From Streptomyces sp. SAT1 (GTDB lineage: Bacteria; Actinomycetota; Actinomycetes; Streptomycetales; Streptomycetaceae): DNA of 64,000 nucleotides. The stretch is taken from positions 372,001 through 436,000 of the forward strand of contig NZ_CP015849.1 of the NCBI RefSeq assembly GCF_001654495.1, written 5' to 3'. A program made the position numbers and the translations under genes. Shown here in pieces: positions 62,487-64,000 of the stretch; position 1 is the stretch's first letter; each line of letters starts with the position of its first letter. The notes beneath the pieces were generated by a model, which saw only the letters and a program-made list of their open reading frames with translations, searched no databases and was not told where the DNA came from.

Positions 62487-63735
62487 GTCATGCCCATCTC
62501 GTCGTGCTTGTCATGACATCTCTGGATCGGTGTGTCGTGGGGTGCGGAAGTCGGTGGGCCGGGAGGGGGGAGGGCGCGCGGGCAGGGGCGTGGGGGGCGG
62601 CGCGGTGGTGGTTCGGCGGCGGGCGGTTCGTCAGGGCGTCGCGCGGGCGCGGTGGCGGGGACGAGGCCGGGCGCGGCGGGCCCGCACCTGCGGGGTGCCG
62701 CCGTCGCGCGCGGGACGGGAACGGCGTGGATGGGAACGGCGCGGGTGAGGACGGTGTGGGCGTGACGGCGCCGGGCCGCCGTCGGCGCGGCGCCGGGGCG
62801 CGGCCGGTGCCGCGAGGACGGGCGCGTCGGCCGGTCCGGTCGCGGCCGGGCGGGCGCCGTGGTCCTCGGCGGGCGGGGTGTGCGGCGATCCATGGTCGGG
62901 GGGCCTGCGGTGCGGGCCGGGGCGGCGGCGCGCCGACCGGTGCGGCACAGTCCCCGACGACCCGGGGACCGTGCGCGTGCCGCGGGTCCCGGGGGTGCCG
63001 GGAGCCTCGTCCGTGCCAGGGGTCCCGGGGGCGCGGCCGGACGGTGGCCGGCGTCCGCCCGCGCGGTCGCCCGGCGTCCGCCGTGCGGCGGTGCGCGAGG
63101 GGGCGGGCCGGAGGGCGAGCCATGGTTCGGCGGGCCTGCGTAAGCGGGGCACCAGCGCCTCCGTCGTTCAGAACGTGCTGCTCTTGCGGTTGCGTTCGGG
63201 CACCCGAACGGCACGGCCGTGGCAGGCCGCGCACCGGGCGCCGATGACATCGTTGGCCGCGGCCCGCCTTCCCGGCCGCCTCAACGGCCTCCCGTTATAG
63301 CCCTCAACCAGCCATTGGTCCAGTCCAGTTGAGTGAACCACGGGTCGGCCGTGCCCCTTCGGGCACACCGGTGCACGACCGGCCCCGACAGCGGGTTCCC
63401 GGTGGTCGGACCTCCTTGACGCCGGGTAAAAGTCTAGGCCAAGCTCGCCGGTGAAGGTCTACACCAATCGGTGCCGGGCCCCGTTCACCGACCCGACGGT
63501 GATGCGCAACGGGCCCTGCCGACAGGCGTACACCGGCGCACGACCTGTAGGAGGGGGCCCTGCCGCACGTTCGCGAGGAGACCGTGCCGGCGCCGTCCCC
63601 GGCGACGAGCGGGACGGTGCCGACGACCGGGCGGCCGCCCGTTCGGGGGCGTCGTTCCGGCCGGTCGCCCCACCCCGCAAGGCAAGGCTGTGAGCGCGGT
63701 CCGAGCGACGGCGCCGCGAAAGGATGACGCCCCCG
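62487..63735. other. 1.25-kb gap with no convincing gene
   Basis: From 62487 to 63250 all six frames are open over long distances but encode Arg/Pro/Gly/Ala-rich, repeat-like sequence with no domain. One minus frame has collagen-like GTPGT motifs. On the minus strand CTGGAC-N18-TATAAC (near 63294-63323) resembles a promoter reading into this region. From 63300 to 63735 the sequence looks regulatory and holds the DasR-like sites at 63430-63466 upstream of the GH3 gene. Confidence 0.45.
63430..63466. promoter_or_regulatory. two dre-like (DasR) elements
   Basis: AAGTCTAGGCCA (63430-63441) and AGGTCTACACCA (63455-63466) match the DasR core TGGTCTAGACCA at 9 and 10 of 12 positions and lie 25 bp apart. 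DasR controls chitin and N-acetylglucosamine genes in Streptomyces, and the next gene is a GH3 glycosidase. Binding is inferred. Confidence 0.55.
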
Positions 63736-64000
63736 ATGACCATGAGTGCCACCGGCAACGAGTCCCTGTCCCGCGACGCCCTCGCGGTGCTTCAGCCGGG
63801 TTTCGCCGGCACCACGGCGCCCGACTGGGTGCACCGCCGTATCGACGAGGGCCTGGCCGCCGTCGCCCTGTTCGGACGCAATGTCGCCACCGCCGGCCAA
63901 GTGGCCGAGCTGACCGCGCGGTTGCGGGCGCAGAAGGACGATCTCCTGGTCGCGATCGACGAGGAGAGCGGTGACGTCACCCGGCTGGACGTGCGGACGG
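63736..64000 (+). CDS. glycoside hydrolase family 3, partial (beta-N-acetylglucosaminidase-like)
   Basis: The first 88 codons run off the right edge. LQPGFAGTTAPDWVHRRI, then LAAVALFGRNVATAGQVAEL, LLVAIDEESGDVTRL match the start of the GH3 catalytic domain, close to NagZ-type hexosaminidases. The ATG at 63736 has AAAGGA about 12 nt upstream; ATG codons at 63724 and 63742 are alternatives. Family prediction agrees with the DasR-like sites upstream. Confidence 0.85.
   Translation, partial: MTMSATGNESLSRDALAVLQPGFAGTTAPDWVHRRIDEGLAAVALFGRNVATAGQVAELTARLRAQKDDLLVAIDEESGDVTRLDVRT

Overview
The window looks like a chromosomal segment of a Streptomyces (or very close actinomycete). GC content is very high, third codon positions are almost always G or C, GTG starts are common, start/stop overlaps are tight, and the gene families are typical of the genus: a LAL regulator, a type I PKS, a tripeptidyl aminopeptidase, an NB-ARC regulator, a DasR-like element and a urease cluster with its own urea transporter. 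There is no sign of a phage, insertion sequence, CRISPR array, tRNA or rRNA gene.

Region by region. 1-2.1 kb: a small redox/cupin operon divergent from a LysR regulator. 2.2-16.7 kb: a compact candidate biosynthetic locus with one 2980-residue type I PKS (CoA ligase-ACP-KS-AT-DH-KR-ACP-TE, carrying a TTA codon), a type-B carboxylesterase, a metallo-beta-lactamase-fold hydrolase and a LAL regulator. 16.9-24.4 kb: a secreted tripeptidyl aminopeptidase, an SRPBCC protein with a divergent TetR regulator, a VOC protein, a DUF4157 protein with a deaminase-like C-terminus, a long-form argG with an ARG-box-like element, and an MFS remnant. 24.5-30.2 kb: a purine salvage operon (NCS1 permease plus two different adenine deaminases) next to a LacI regulator, with three operators exactly 34 bp apart. 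30.3-34.3 kb: a Ser/Thr kinase, a DUF4232 lipoprotein, an HD protein and a sulfatase remnant. 34.6-40.7 kb: urea transporter plus ureABCFGD, with 17.6 copies of an 8-bp repeat between ureF and ureG. 40.7-45.2 kb: a GntR-linked permease/racemase pair divergent from a cysteine-desulfurase-like enzyme. 45.2-53.9 kb: a seven-gene glycerol-type catabolic operon that encodes a GlpP antiterminator. 53.9-64 kb: a TetR/DHA2 efflux pair, a 5'-nucleotidase, an MFS pump with an attenuator-like leader hairpin, a frame-broken gene, an NB-ARC regulator, a 1.2-kb gap and the start of a GH3 glycosidase.

How the genes work together. The window is rich in nitrogen and carbon scavenging: urea uptake and hydrolysis, adenine uptake and deamination, hydantoin/allantoin-type uptake and racemisation, and glycerol phosphorylation and oxidation. 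Each block sits beside a dedicated regulator. The best regulatory story is the glycerol-type operon. Its leader has a good promoter, a hairpin and then a second hairpin followed at once by six U residues, 44 nt before the first gene, and the operon encodes GlpP, the glycerol-3-phosphate-responsive antiterminator known from Bacillus. U-tract terminators are uncommon in Streptomyces, so leader antitermination is a credible prediction. The other strong candidates for something new are the DUF4157-deaminase protein and the single-extension, ligase-primed PKS.

All calls rest on reading the sequence; no database search was run. Two genes (47.4-48.9 kb and 60.1-61.2 kb) read as frame-broken and could be real pseudogenes or base-call errors.
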